A stretch of DNA of 64,000 bases from Candidatus Eremiobacteraceae bacterium. Lineage in GTDB: Bacteria; Vulcanimicrobiota; Vulcanimicrobiia; Eremiobacterales; Eremiobacteraceae. The notes beneath the pieces were generated by a model that was not told the origin of the DNA, ran no database searches, and saw only the letters and a program-made list of their open reading frames with translations. The stretch covers positions 124,001 to 188,000 of the forward strand of contig DATGJI010000052.1 in NCBI GenBank assembly GCA_035295225.1. The letters are read 5' to 3'. Numbering within the stretch: position 1 is the stretch's first letter; each line of letters starts with the position of its first letter. A program made the position numbers and the translations under genes. Shown one piece after another: positions 18,225 to 26,965 of the stretch.

Positions 18225-18345
18225 TGTAGGGCGGGCCTTTATGGCCCGCCGGCGGACCGTAAAGGTCCGCCCTACATCGCATGGCGGCGGACCGTAAAGG
18301 TCCGCCTACATCGCATGGCGGCGGACCGTAAAGGTCCGCCCTACA
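18225..18345. repeat. Four copies of the 26-base GGCGGACC/GGTCCGCC palindrome
   Basis: Copies lie at 18225-18250, 18251-18276, 18286-18310 and 18320-18345. The first is inverted relative to the others, so the first two form a large palindrome; the last three are separated by TCGCAT. The unit is GGCGGACCGTAAAGGTCCGC plus CCTACA. The fourth copy contains the TAG stop of sulfotransferase 3. The same unit occurs at 30658, 31998 and 53608. Confidence 0.9.
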
Positions 18346-19330
18346 TCGCGAGCAATGCGCGCGCGGCGTCCGGATCCGGCATCGGGTGGTCGTTGTAGAT
18401 CCGATCCAATCCGAAGAGCCCGAGGATGTGGAGAGCCCGCTTCACTTGCGACGGCGTGATCTCGTTTCGCCATTGCGTGAGCGGGTCGGCGTGCGTCGCG
18501 ATCGCGCTCTTGCGTCGCCGAACTTGGCTCGACGGGATCGACAGCTCACCGAGTGAACGCGGATCGTAGTCGCGGCCAATGTGGTCGAAGAGTCCCGAAA
18601 TCTCCCGGTCCGGGTCCATCACAAAGCCTTCGTAGAAAGCGATGTGGATTTCGTCCTTCGCGAACTGTCGGAGCGGCACGATCGTCTCGACGCACCAGCG
18701 ATACATCTGCTGCTCAAATGGATCACTCGTTGCCGCCATCTCGTCGGCAACGCCGCTCAAATGATCTTCGACGAGCTCTTGGTTTGAGAGGTATGCGTCA
18801 GTGAGCGGGCGCCAGTGAAGGCTTAAGCGCGACGCGACGGTCGCAAGCGGATGCCGGAGCAGCAACACGACGGGCATTCCTGGAAAATTCAAGCTCAGCC
18901 ACTTGAGGAACAGATTGGCGCGGATGTCTTTGACCAGCCTGCCCTTTGAGAACCACGTTTTGTTGTAGCGATCGACCCACCCCGCTCGAAGTCGGCCGCC
19001 AAGGACGCTTCTCGCGACCGCTAAGCGCTTATCATCGCGCGCGTCGGGCCGCAAGTAGGTCATCGCCCCGAATGCTCTGCTGCTCGGAACTTTGTCAGGG
19101 TGGAACGGCTCGAACATATAGCGGTAGCGGTGGTCGAAGTTGATGATCTCCGACACCCATGTCGTTCCGCTGCGGCCGCTGCCGGCAAGCAGCACGGTGG
19201 ACCGATGATCGCCGCCGACGTCGATGAAAAAGCGATGGCTCGCGTACGCGAATTGCGCGCCGAACACGCGTGAGGCGGTGCGCGCCTCGCGGAACAGATG
19301 GTGGGCGGTCTGCAGCAGGATGTGAGTCAT
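18341..19330 (-). CDS. PAPS-dependent sulfotransferase 3
   Basis: The 329-residue protein has LLAGSGRSGTTWVSEI near residue 48, then YMFEPFHPDKVPSSRAFG, the 3'-PB motif LLLRHPLATVASRLSLHW and the conserved CVETIVPLRQFAKDEIHIAFYE block. Its ATG overlaps the stop of sulfotransferase 4 as ATGA, so the two are translationally coupled. Its stop codon lies within a palindromic repeat. The acceptor is unknown; location beside glycan genes favours a carbohydrate. Confidence 0.9.
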   Translation of the reverse strand: MTHILLQTAHHLFREARTASRVFGAQFAYASHRFFIDVGGDHRSTVLLAGSGRSGTTWVSEIINFDHRYRYMFEPFHPDKVPSSRAFGAMTYLRPDARDDKRLAVARSVLGGRLRAGWVDRYNKTWFSKGRLVKDIRANLFLKWLSLNFPGMPVVLLLRHPLATVASRLSLHWRPLTDAYLSNQELVEDHLSGVADEMAATSDPFEQQMYRWCVETIVPLRQFAKDEIHIAFYEGFVMDPDREISGLFDHIGRDYDPRSLGELSIPSSQVRRRKSAIATHADPLTQWRNEITPSQVKRALHILGLFGLDRIYNDHPMPDPDAARALLAM

Positions 19331-20244
19331 GCGTGCGTCCGCTCATAGGCGTTCGGCCGAGCAGCCCACGGATTGAGCTGCTTCGGCATGGCATCCTCAC
19401 CATACAAGGCGTCGAGGCCGAACATCGCGAGGATCTCAAGCGCGCGTTCGATCTGATGAGGCAGGGTATGCGCGCGCCAGCTGTCCACGAGATCGTGCCG
19501 CCGCACCGTTCGCGTTTCGTCGCGATTGAGCAGCGTGGGCCGGCACAGCTTATTGAAGATCGCGCGCGTGTATGGCCGCTCGAGATAGTGGAAGAGCCGG
19601 TCGATCTCAAATTTCGGCCGCTCGCAAAAGTTCTCATAGAACGCGACGTGGACGTCGCCCGGCGCGAGCTGACGCAGCGGCACGTAGTTCTCGACGCACC
19701 ACAGGAAAAGTTGCCGTTCGAATTCGGTGCTTGCGCCCGCGATCTCGTCGCGCAAGGTGCCTATGTGGTCGTCGAGCAGCGCTTCTTGGCTGAGGAGCTC
19801 ATCGAGATGGTTCTTCCAGCCCAACCGTAACCGCGAATTCGCGTCCGCGATCGGATGGCGAAGCAGCCAGATGATCCGTGTTTTTGGAAATCGGTCGCGC
19901 AGCCACTTGAGCATGAGGTTCGCGCGGATCTCGGGGATCACGCGTCGCCGGCTGATGAATCGGTGATTGTAGCGATCCACCCATGGATTGCGGATCGCGC
20001 CGCTGAGGACGAGACGGGCGGGCTGTACGAACGCGGGATCCGTGTTGTCGGGCCGCATGTACTGACGATAGTTGAAGTTGCTGACTTCTTCGGTGCGATA
20101 TGGTTGGAACGGTTCGAAGAGAAAGCGATACTCGTTCGCGTAGTTGATGATGTTCGACACCCAGGCCGTGCCGCTGCGGCCGGTGCCCGCGACCAGGACT
20201 GCGGTCGCCGGATCGGGATCGAGGTCGATGATCGGCCTGCTCAC
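19327..20244 (-). CDS. PAPS-dependent sulfotransferase 4
   Basis: The 305-residue protein begins almost directly with the 5'-PSB loop VLVAGTGRSGTAWVSNI (Ala replaces the second Thr seen in its paralogs). FLFEPFQPYRTEEV, IIWLLRHPIADANSRLRLGW and CVENYVPLRQLAPGDVHVAFYE follow. It is the first gene of the minus-strand pair and is divergent from the PAPS synthesis operon across about 210 bases, a layout suited to shared regulation of sulfate activation and transfer. Confidence 0.9.
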   Translation of the reverse strand: MSRPIIDLDPDPATAVLVAGTGRSGTAWVSNIINYANEYRFLFEPFQPYRTEEVSNFNYRQYMRPDNTDPAFVQPARLVLSGAIRNPWVDRYNHRFISRRRVIPEIRANLMLKWLRDRFPKTRIIWLLRHPIADANSRLRLGWKNHLDELLSQEALLDDHIGTLRDEIAGASTEFERQLFLWCVENYVPLRQLAPGDVHVAFYENFCERPKFEIDRLFHYLERPYTRAIFNKLCRPTLLNRDETRTVRRHDLVDSWRAHTLPHQIERALEILAMFGLDALYGEDAMPKQLNPWAARPNAYERTHA

Positions 20245-20455
20245 GACAGATACCAGGCGACACAGACGTGCCTGACGGACTTCATATTACATTGCTTGGC
20301 TTCGAGCGGCGCCGAAAACCTTTCGCACCGCCGCAATCCGCGCTCGACCAAGCAACGGTTGAGCCCACGGTCACGACAGCATGCCGAGGTATGCCATTGC
20401 AAAGCGTGGAAAAAGCAGTTGGGCCAGTGCGGCCCGTATACGTTTGGAGGCTGTT
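20245..20455. promoter_or_regulatory. Divergent control region between sulfotransferases and PAPS synthesis genes
   Basis: These 211 bases separate sulfotransferase 4 (minus) from sulfate adenylyltransferase (plus). A strong ribosome binding site GGAGG at 20447-20451 decides the TTG start at 20456. I could not identify confident -35/-10 boxes, so promoter positions are inferred only from gene orientation. Confidence 0.5.
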
Positions 20456-21628
20456 TTGTCCAATTCGAAGACACTGCTCGTAGAGCCGCATGGCGGAACG
20501 CTCGTGGACCGGGTGGCAAAGCCAGGGCCGGCCCTGAAGCTTGCGGCCGACGCAGCGACGGCGCCGAAGATCGCTCTTTCCGAGAGGTCGCTCTGCGACG
20601 TCATCTGCATCGCGACGGGCGCATACTCGCCGCTCGAAGGCTTCATGGGTTCGGCGGACTATTCATCCGTGGTGGACAAAATGCGCCTGACAAACGGGCT
20701 CGTCTGGCCGATTCCCATCGTGCTGCCGATCGAAGAGTCGCTCGCCAAGCGGCTGAAGCCCGGCGACACCGCGTCGCTCGTCGACGGTTCCTTCAATATG
20801 GTCGCTACGATTGAGATCTCCGAGATCTTTCAGGCTGACCACGAGCGCGAAACGAGCAAGGTCTACGGCACATCCGATCGCGAGCATCCGGGCGTGGCAG
20901 CGGTGCTTGACGCGCCGCCGTTTTACTGCGCCGGCAAAATCACGCTGATCTCAATGCCGAAGCCGGACTACCCCGAACATGCGCTCACACCGGCGCAGAC
21001 GCGCGCCAAGTTCGCCGAGCTCGGCTGGCGCACGGTTGTCGGCTTCCAGACGCGCAACCCCGTGCACCGCGCGCACGAATACCTGCAGAAAGTCGCGCTC
21101 GAAAGCGTCGACGGTCTTCTGCTGCACCCGCTCGTCGGCAAGACCAAGGGCGACGACGTTCCCGCCGATGTCCGCATGCAGTGCTACAAGGTATTGCTCG
21201 AAAAATATTATCCCCTCGGCCGCACCGTGCTCGGAGTCTTCCCCGCAGCCATGCGGTACGCCGGTCCACGCGAAGCAGTTCTCCACGCCATAGCGCGCAA
21301 GAACTACGGCGTGAGCCACTTCATCGTCGGACGCGATCACGCGGGTGTGGGGACGTACTACGGAACCTTCGACGCGCAGCGAATCTTCGATGATATCGAA
21401 GACGAGCTCGGCATCACGATCATGCGCTTCGAGCACTCGTTCTGGTGCAACGTTTGCGAGGGGATGGCGACGACCAAGACGTGTCCGCACAAGCCCGAGG
21501 ACCGGGTGGCCCTCTCGGGCACGAAAGTGCGTGACATGCTGCGGTCGGGTCAACGGCCTCCACAGGAGTTCTCGCGCCCTGAGGTGGCGGACGTGCTCAT
21601 CGCTGCAATGGCCGGGACGAGCGCCTAA
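20456..21628 (+). CDS. sat: Sulfate adenylyltransferase (ATP sulfurylase)
   Basis: The 390-residue enzyme makes APS from ATP and sulfate. The TTG start at 20456 is chosen because GGAGG lies five bases before it and the product then begins SNSKTLLVEPHGG as in the family. Motifs are QTRNPVHRAHEY (the QxRNPxHxxH ATP-binding motif) and FIVGRDHAGVG. This is the single-chain Sat/MET3 type, not CysD/CysN. No APS reductase follows; the partners are APS kinase and a phosphatase, so the pathway leads to PAPS for sulfation and not clearly to cysteine. Confidence 0.95.
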   Translation: MSNSKTLLVEPHGGTLVDRVAKPGPALKLAADAATAPKIALSERSLCDVICIATGAYSPLEGFMGSADYSSVVDKMRLTNGLVWPIPIVLPIEESLAKRLKPGDTASLVDGSFNMVATIEISEIFQADHERETSKVYGTSDREHPGVAAVLDAPPFYCAGKITLISMPKPDYPEHALTPAQTRAKFAELGWRTVVGFQTRNPVHRAHEYLQKVALESVDGLLLHPLVGKTKGDDVPADVRMQCYKVLLEKYYPLGRTVLGVFPAAMRYAGPREAVLHAIARKNYGVSHFIVGRDHAGVGTYYGTFDAQRIFDDIEDELGITIMRFEHSFWCNVCEGMATTKTCPHKPEDRVALSGTKVRDMLRSGQRPPQEFSRPEVADVLIAAMAGTSA

Positions 21629-21637
21629 AGGCGCCGC

Positions 21638-21661
21638 AGGTCCCAGCGCTTATTGGGACCT
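21638..21661 (+). terminator. Hairpin between sat and cysC
   Basis: AGGTCCCA and TGGGACCT form an 8-base perfect stem with an eight-base loop, ten bases after the sat stop codon. The following bases are C-rich with few T residues, so it may be a weak terminator or an mRNA-processing or stabilising structure that sets the ratio of Sat to downstream products. Confidence 0.45.
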
Positions 21662-21770
21662 CTCACCCAGACAAATGTGCTTTGTGGCGCAGAGGCCGTG
21701 GGCCGGGGCGTCCGAACGATAGTCGTGGAGCACGTCAACACGCCAACGCTTGTAAGGAGCATCGCACATC

Positions 21771-22337
21771 TTGCGCACCGATAAGGGTTTCATCATCTGG
21801 TTCACCGGGCTATCAGGCTCCGGCAAGACCACCATCGCACGCATCCTCGAAAAGCGGGTTCAAGCGGCCGGCCGGCATCTTGAATCGCTCGACGGCGACG
21901 TCGTGCGCACGCACCTTTCCAAGGGTCTCGGCTTTTCGAAAGAAGACCGCGACACGAACATCCGGCGCATCGGCTATGTCGGCCATCTTCTGCAGCGCAA
22001 CGGCGTCGGCGTCGTCTGTTCCGCCATCTCGCCCTATCGCGCCACGCGCGATGAATTGCGCGAGATGGTCGGTGAGGACTTCATCGAGGTCTATGCCGAT
22101 TGCCCGCTTGAGATCTGCGCCACGCGCGACGGCAAAGTCGAGATGTACGCCAAGGCGATGCGCGGTGAGATCAAAGAGTTCACCGGCGTCTCCGATCCCT
22201 ATGAAGCGCCCGAACGCCCGGAGCTGCACCTTCACACCAACGACGAGACGCCCGATGAGAGCGCCGACCGCGTGATGCGCTATCTCGTCGAGCAAGGCTA
22301 CGTGGCGCCCGTCGCGGAGGTTGCTGCCGCTCGATGA
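21771..22337 (+). CDS. cysC: Adenylylsulfate kinase
   Basis: The 188-residue protein phosphorylates APS to PAPS. It has the P-loop TGLSGSGKTT at residues 12-21, ESLDGDVVRTHL, GFSKEDRDTNIRRIG and the CSAISPYRATRDELR lid region, all typical of CysC. The start is TTG with AAGGAG eleven bases upstream; no ATG fits. The stop overlaps the next start as ATGA. PAPS from this enzyme is the donor used by the four adjacent sulfotransferases. Confidence 0.95.
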   Translation: MRTDKGFIIWFTGLSGSGKTTIARILEKRVQAAGRHLESLDGDVVRTHLSKGLGFSKEDRDTNIRRIGYVGHLLQRNGVGVVCSAISPYRATRDELREMVGEDFIEVYADCPLEICATRDGKVEMYAKAMRGEIKEFTGVSDPYEAPERPELHLHTNDETPDESADRVMRYLVEQGYVAPVAEVAAAR

Positions 22338-23161
22338 GCGACGCCTACATCGATCTACAGCTGCACACGAACTGCTCCGACGGCATCTGGCCGCCGGAGC
22401 GGCTTTTCGCAGAGGTCCGCGCGAAGCGGCTCGAACGGTTTTCGGTGACCGATCACGACACGATCGGCGCGTATCCCGTGCCGGCTGATCTCGCGGCGTC
22501 GTGCGTGCCCGGTCTGGAAGTCGATACCGAGCACGATGGACACACCGTGCATCTCCTCGCATACGGCATCACCGATCCGTCCTGTCCGCTCTTAGCCGCG
22601 CTGAACCATCAACGTGAGGAGCGCGTAGTTCGGATGAAGGCCATCATCGAACGCATGCGTGGGCTCGGTGTTGATGTCTCGTACGACGACGTGCGCGCGC
22701 AGGTCGTGGGCGCAGGCTCGGTCGGGCGGCCGCATCTCGCACGGGCGCTCGTGGCTAAGGGCATCGTCTCGAACACGCAAGAGGCGTTCGACAAGTATCT
22801 CGCCGATGGCGAAAAGGGCTTCGTCAAGCTCAAGCGGCTCACGTCAGCGGACATCATCGCGCTGGTTCGCCAGTCGGGTGGGATCGTGGTCATCGCGCAT
22901 CCCAAGCGGCTGCGCGAAGAACGGCACCTCGCCGAGATCGCCGATCTTGGGGTGGACGGCGTCGAAGTCGTGCATCCGTCCGCGGATGAAGAATATCAGA
23001 AGATGCTCTATGCGTTCGCGGACTCGCGCGGGCTGCTCACGACGGGCGGCACCGACTTCCACGCTCCCGAAACGCACCCGCTTCCGGGTATCATGTTCCC
23101 GCGGGAGCGTTTACAACCGTTCCTCGACCGCGTGGATCGCTGCCTCAGCGGCGCCGCCTAA
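22334..23161 (+). CDS. PHP-domain phosphoesterase, probable 3',5'-nucleoside bisphosphate (PAP) phosphatase
   Basis: The 275-residue protein has the PHP metal-site motifs IDLQLHTNCSDG, VTDHDT, GLEVDTEHDG, VIAHPKR and GGTDFHAP. It matches the TrpH/YciV family, members of which hydrolyse 3',5'-nucleotide bisphosphates such as PAP. PAP is the inhibitory by-product of sulfotransferases, and the gene is translationally coupled to APS kinase, so PAP removal is the natural role here. Activity on short RNA ends is known for some relatives and cannot be excluded. Confidence 0.85.
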   Translation: MSDAYIDLQLHTNCSDGIWPPERLFAEVRAKRLERFSVTDHDTIGAYPVPADLAASCVPGLEVDTEHDGHTVHLLAYGITDPSCPLLAALNHQREERVVRMKAIIERMRGLGVDVSYDDVRAQVVGAGSVGRPHLARALVAKGIVSNTQEAFDKYLADGEKGFVKLKRLTSADIIALVRQSGGIVVIAHPKRLREERHLAEIADLGVDGVEVVHPSADEEYQKMLYAFADSRGLLTTGGTDFHAPETHPLPGIMFPRERLQPFLDRVDRCLSGAA

Positions 23162-23185
23162 GTAGTTATGAAAGCGATCTACTGA

Positions 23186-23212
23186 ATGGGCCGGCGCTAG
23201 TCGGCCCGTTCA
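23186..23212. terminator. Bidirectional hairpin terminator after the PAPS operon
   Basis: GGGCCG and CGGCCC with flanking AAT and GTT form a hairpin of the same family as those at 167, 33457 and 63317. It lies between the convergent ends of the PHP phosphatase gene and the frameshifted repeat protein and could serve both. Confidence 0.65.
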
Positions 23213-23235
23213 ATCTCCGCGTTTGCCCCGAATTT

Positions 23236-24682
23236 CTAAGGCAGATGGACAATGCGCGGCAACTTTAGGTGCAGCTTCAACGCATCTTTGGCGACGGTTT
23301 TCACGTGCGGCACAAATAACGATGCTTGGGCGGGTGTCATCATGAGCATTCGCTGGGTACCGTGATCGAGCGTCGCTGCGTAGATGTGATAGTCGAAGCT
23401 CAGCGATCCGTGTCCGCCTTGCACCTCGCGGACGACAAATCCCTCAGGGCCCTTGCTCGCGACATACAGTCCGCGAGTGTCGCCATCAGGCGTGAGCATC
23501 ACGTGGTACACCTGTCGTTGGTCGATCGATTGGGCGAATGTCGGATCCAGGCTTACAATCGCCGTACCGTTGATCAACTGGCCCGAACCCGTGTCCTCTA
23601 CCGTCGGCGATGCCGACGTGGCCGCATACGAGACGACAGTGTTTCCGTTTCGCACACGGACGAAGCTATTGATAGTGCCGTGCACAAAAAGGTCACCGTT
23701 GCGGTTAGTAAAGTCGAGGACTTTTGCGGTCTGGTCGGCTAGGATTAATGGATACGTTCCGGTCCCCGCCGGCGCTTCGGCGACGACGCCTTCAAAATCG
23801 CCGATAACAAAAGCCCCAATGGAATCGGAACGCCCTTGGCTGACAGCTTCCAGCGCTATGTAGGGAGAGTTAGCATTCACTCCCATCATATTTGTCGACG
23901 TTCCCATCACGCCTGGACCGTTTGTCGAAACTCCCCCAACCCCGACCCCTCCCGGGGACATGCCCAACACACCGTTGTTGTAGGAACTGTTATTCGTCGA
24001 TGCGCCGATGACTCCGTACCCGCCTTGTAAGTTCGTATTGTTTGGATATGAGTTGCTTGTCTGACCAACGACGCCGTTGCCCTGGGTTGATGTGCCGAGC
24101 ACCCCGGTCCCACGACGACGTGCCAGACACGCCGCTATTGTAAAAATTGAGAGCTCCCGTCGCGTCGACTCCCATGACGCCGGAAGCGCTGTAAGTGGGC
24201 GAGCCGTACGGTTGGCTTGTCTGACCAACGACGCCGTTGGTGTAAGTGGAGCTACCGGACACGCCCACTCCGAAGTTTGATGTTTCTACCGTGCCGAAGC
24301 CATCAGCTGAAGAACCTTTGACACCGCTACCGTACTTCGACTGACCATACACGCCGTTATTCCTGGTGCCTTGATCCGTTGAGCTATCGTATCCGCCCAC
24401 ACCGGATGCGTCGGTGTGCGTCGTAAGACTAGGGTTGGTCGTAACTGCATAGACGCCGGTACTTTGCCCGCGCGCTACGATCGCTTTGCCCTTAAGCGAC
24501 GTTGAAATGATGGCCGCGCCAATCCCATTATTCGTTGCGCTAAAGAGCGCGCCTGAACCCGCGCCAGTTACAGTCACCGGTGGGGCCAGTATCGTCCCTG
24601 CCGTAACCGCGACCGCAGGTATGCCCAGCGCGACGATGGCTGCCAGCGCGAGCGGGTGAACGTGAAGTGTAATTGTCTTCAT
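23236..24682 (-). pseudogene. Frameshifted secreted protein with GVxGxS repeats
   Basis: The gene starts at MKTITLHVHPLALAA with AAGGGA upstream and encodes a signal peptide. It then has at least ten repeats of the type NGVxGxS(x)nGVxGxS, a pattern expected of a beta-helical or fibre-like surface protein, followed by a globular C-terminal domain of about 170 residues with a YHVMLTPDGDTRGLYVASKG-like segment. The reading frame switches at about 24108-24122: one frame ends NSGVSGTSSWD and the next resumes GTGVLGTSTQG. Removing one base restores a continuous repeat. It may be a pseudogene, phase-variable, or an assembly error. Confidence 0.75.
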
Positions 24683-24972
24683 AGAGGTCCCTTCAACCAA
24701 GGCCGCGCTCTTGCGGCTGATGGATACGACACGCGAGGGTGTGTCATTTGGCTGCTTAACAATCGGCAGAAATTGCAAATTCACACGCGTCGTTGCAACG
24801 GCGGTGTTCCAGATGGATTATACGCTTGAACGCCCCATAGTCGCAACTTCTTTCTATCGATCGCGTTGAACACAACGAAAACGACGAGCGCGCCCGCTTG
24901 GGCCAGGCAACGTTAGCGGCCGTACGGGGCAGTCGGCGGGTGATCGCGCTCTTCGCACCAAATCTCTCCGCC

Positions 24973-26817
24973 ATGCGGCTGCGCGCAGTACACCTGTGGA
25001 CAGCGTTTGCGTTGGCGTCGATCTCGACCGCCTTCGTGCTGCTCGCCAATCCTAGCGCGAGCGTCGCGCGCTTTCCGATTCCGATTCCACTTGGCAATCC
25101 GCAAGACATCGCTGTCCGCGCCGCGCTCTCCGAGTTCGGCAAATCCCTCGGCGATCAATTGCCTATCGTGCTCTCGCCGTCCGACGCATATCCCACCGCC
25201 GCGCTGCCCGGAGCGCCGTTCGCCCCGCGCGCGGCGCCCAATATCATCAAATCGCTGCGCGCTACCACCGACGGCACCATCATGCTTCCACCCGGCGACT
25301 ACGAGTTCACGGTCGATGTGTTCTGCATGAAGGCATCCGCGCACAGTCCGAGCGGCCACCGGTACCTCGTGGCGCCGCTGCACGGCTCTGCCGCCGATGT
25401 CTTCCGTGCGCTCAATTCGCGCGCACCGTCTTTCGGTCTGAACCACGGCGCGCTCCAGGTGCTGTCGTGGAACATCCAAGCGGGCCTCCCGTATAGCGCG
25501 ATGCAAGCGGCACAACGGGCTATCGTCGACAAAGTCATCCCGGATCTGAAGCCGCGTCTCGAGGGAGACGTCTTAACGCGTATCCAGGGTCAGTACGATC
25601 AGGTCGCGTCGAAGCTGCCGGGGATGCCGTCGTTCGAGGACGCGCTAAGCCGCATCGGTCCGGCGGGTCAAGCGGTGTTACAGATGCAGACGCTGCGCCA
25701 AGAGATGGCCCAGCCGCCGCCGACATTTGCGCAGCTCGCTCAAGAGCTTGTTCCTTTCGCGCCGCTCGAAGCCGGCGGCTCCGGACCGACGCCGTGGAGC
25801 CGATATTCTGATCGCGTGTACATACGCTTCGTCACGGACGGCAACTATGCCACGCCGGGCACCTATCAAGTCCGCGTGCTGCCGGCACAGCTCGTCAGCA
25901 GCACGCAGCTCGTGGGCCTTGGGCCGGCAAACTCCGGCGCGCCGGTTCCTTTTTCGAACGTCGTGAACAACCCGGGAAACACCGGAGTGCAGCCGTTGAC
26001 GCAGGCGCCGCAACCCGGTGGTCCGCAACCGAACCCGACGCCCGCGCCGTCACCGACGCCGAAGCCCACCATCACCTCGCAGACGTTCGCGACCCATCCT
26101 TCGAATCGATCGCGCTTGACGGTCGGCGTCGGCGAACAAGTGAAGCTGACGTTTTCCGGCAGCAGCGCGAATTGGTCTATCTCGAGTTCCGGCGGCGACG
26201 GGAGCGTCACGCCGAGCGGCAAGACGAGCATCTATACCGCGAGCATAACGCCGGCGACCGAGACGATCGAGGCGGTCGACACATCGGATTCGGCGACCGC
26301 GTCAATCACGTTCGACGTCATCGCCCCGAGCTCGCTGTTGTTCGAGCGCATTCCCGGCAAGACGATTCATCATCACCATGGATGGCCGGACATCGGATTC
26401 GCGGCGAACGTCTATCTGCAGCCGGATACCGTGTCGTTTGAGAACATCGGCGTGCGCGAGCAGGACGCGAACTACGTGGCGAACGGATACTACACGTGGG
26501 AGAACGGACAGTCGCACGGACCCGCGGGTAATCCGGAGCCCGTCAAGGCTCTCGTACCTGGAAAGGGCTGGCTGCTCGCAGAGCCCGATGATGTGTGGTC
26601 TGGTTTTCAGCCCGCGACGCCGCCGTTCGCGCCCGGCACCGAAACGGTAGACATCCCCTGGGAATACGACGCGGCTGCGGACGGAGACAGCGGTCCGTTC
26701 CATGTGTTCGCGACGGTGACGCAGATCTGCGAATTGAAGTCCGATCACTCAACGCTATTCGCGAAGAAGGGCGCGGCGACGATCCAGCTGACCGTGTCGA
26801 GCCCGGACTATCACTAG
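24973..26817 (+). CDS. Large secreted protein of unknown function with Pro-rich linker and Ig-like domain
   Basis: The start at MRLRAVHLWTAFAL gives a 614-residue protein with a signal peptide. Residues of about 30-325 form a mixed domain containing WSRYSDRVYIRFVTDGNYATPG. A QPNPTPAPSPTPKPT linker leads to an Ig-like beta domain (VGVGEQVKLTFSG; TETIEAVDTSDSATASITFDV) and a C-terminal domain with KTIHHHHGWPDIGF, whose histidine run might bind metal. The C-terminal part is like hypothetical proteins found beside secreted toxins in other bacteria only by general character; I recognise no family. It has its own orientation between minus-strand genes. Confidence 0.78.
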   Translation: MRLRAVHLWTAFALASISTAFVLLANPSASVARFPIPIPLGNPQDIAVRAALSEFGKSLGDQLPIVLSPSDAYPTAALPGAPFAPRAAPNIIKSLRATTDGTIMLPPGDYEFTVDVFCMKASAHSPSGHRYLVAPLHGSAADVFRALNSRAPSFGLNHGALQVLSWNIQAGLPYSAMQAAQRAIVDKVIPDLKPRLEGDVLTRIQGQYDQVASKLPGMPSFEDALSRIGPAGQAVLQMQTLRQEMAQPPPTFAQLAQELVPFAPLEAGGSGPTPWSRYSDRVYIRFVTDGNYATPGTYQVRVLPAQLVSSTQLVGLGPANSGAPVPFSNVVNNPGNTGVQPLTQAPQPGGPQPNPTPAPSPTPKPTITSQTFATHPSNRSRLTVGVGEQVKLTFSGSSANWSISSSGGDGSVTPSGKTSIYTASITPATETIEAVDTSDSATASITFDVIAPSSLLFERIPGKTIHHHHGWPDIGFAANVYLQPDTVSFENIGVREQDANYVANGYYTWENGQSHGPAGNPEPVKALVPGKGWLLAEPDDVWSGFQPATPPFAPGTETVDIPWEYDAAADGDSGPFHVFATVTQICELKSDHSTLFAKKGAATIQLTVSSPDYH

Positions 26818-26937
26818 CGCCGTTTCGCGCTCGGTTGTCTCAGGCGTCTCAGTGCCATATGGCGTCGTGGCACACTACGTCGGGTTAATAAGGATTAGCC
26901 CTCAAAACGGACGCTACAATCGCGCAAGTTCGCACCA

Positions 26938-26965
26938 AAACCGGTTATCAGTTATCACCGGTTCC
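26938..26965. repeat. Inverted repeat AACCGGT..ACCGGTT
   Basis: A 7-base inverted repeat encloses TTATCAGTTATC, itself a short direct repeat of TTATC. It overlaps the 3' end of the broken CPCC gene and lies between convergent genes, so a terminator-like or recombination role is possible. The rest of the stretch 26818-26937 holds nothing I can name. Confidence 0.4.

Noticed and set aside
18225-18345. Possible CRISPR array or tRNA-like cluster
   Set aside because: The units are palindromic, have variable orientation and spacers of 0-9 bases, and are found at other loci.
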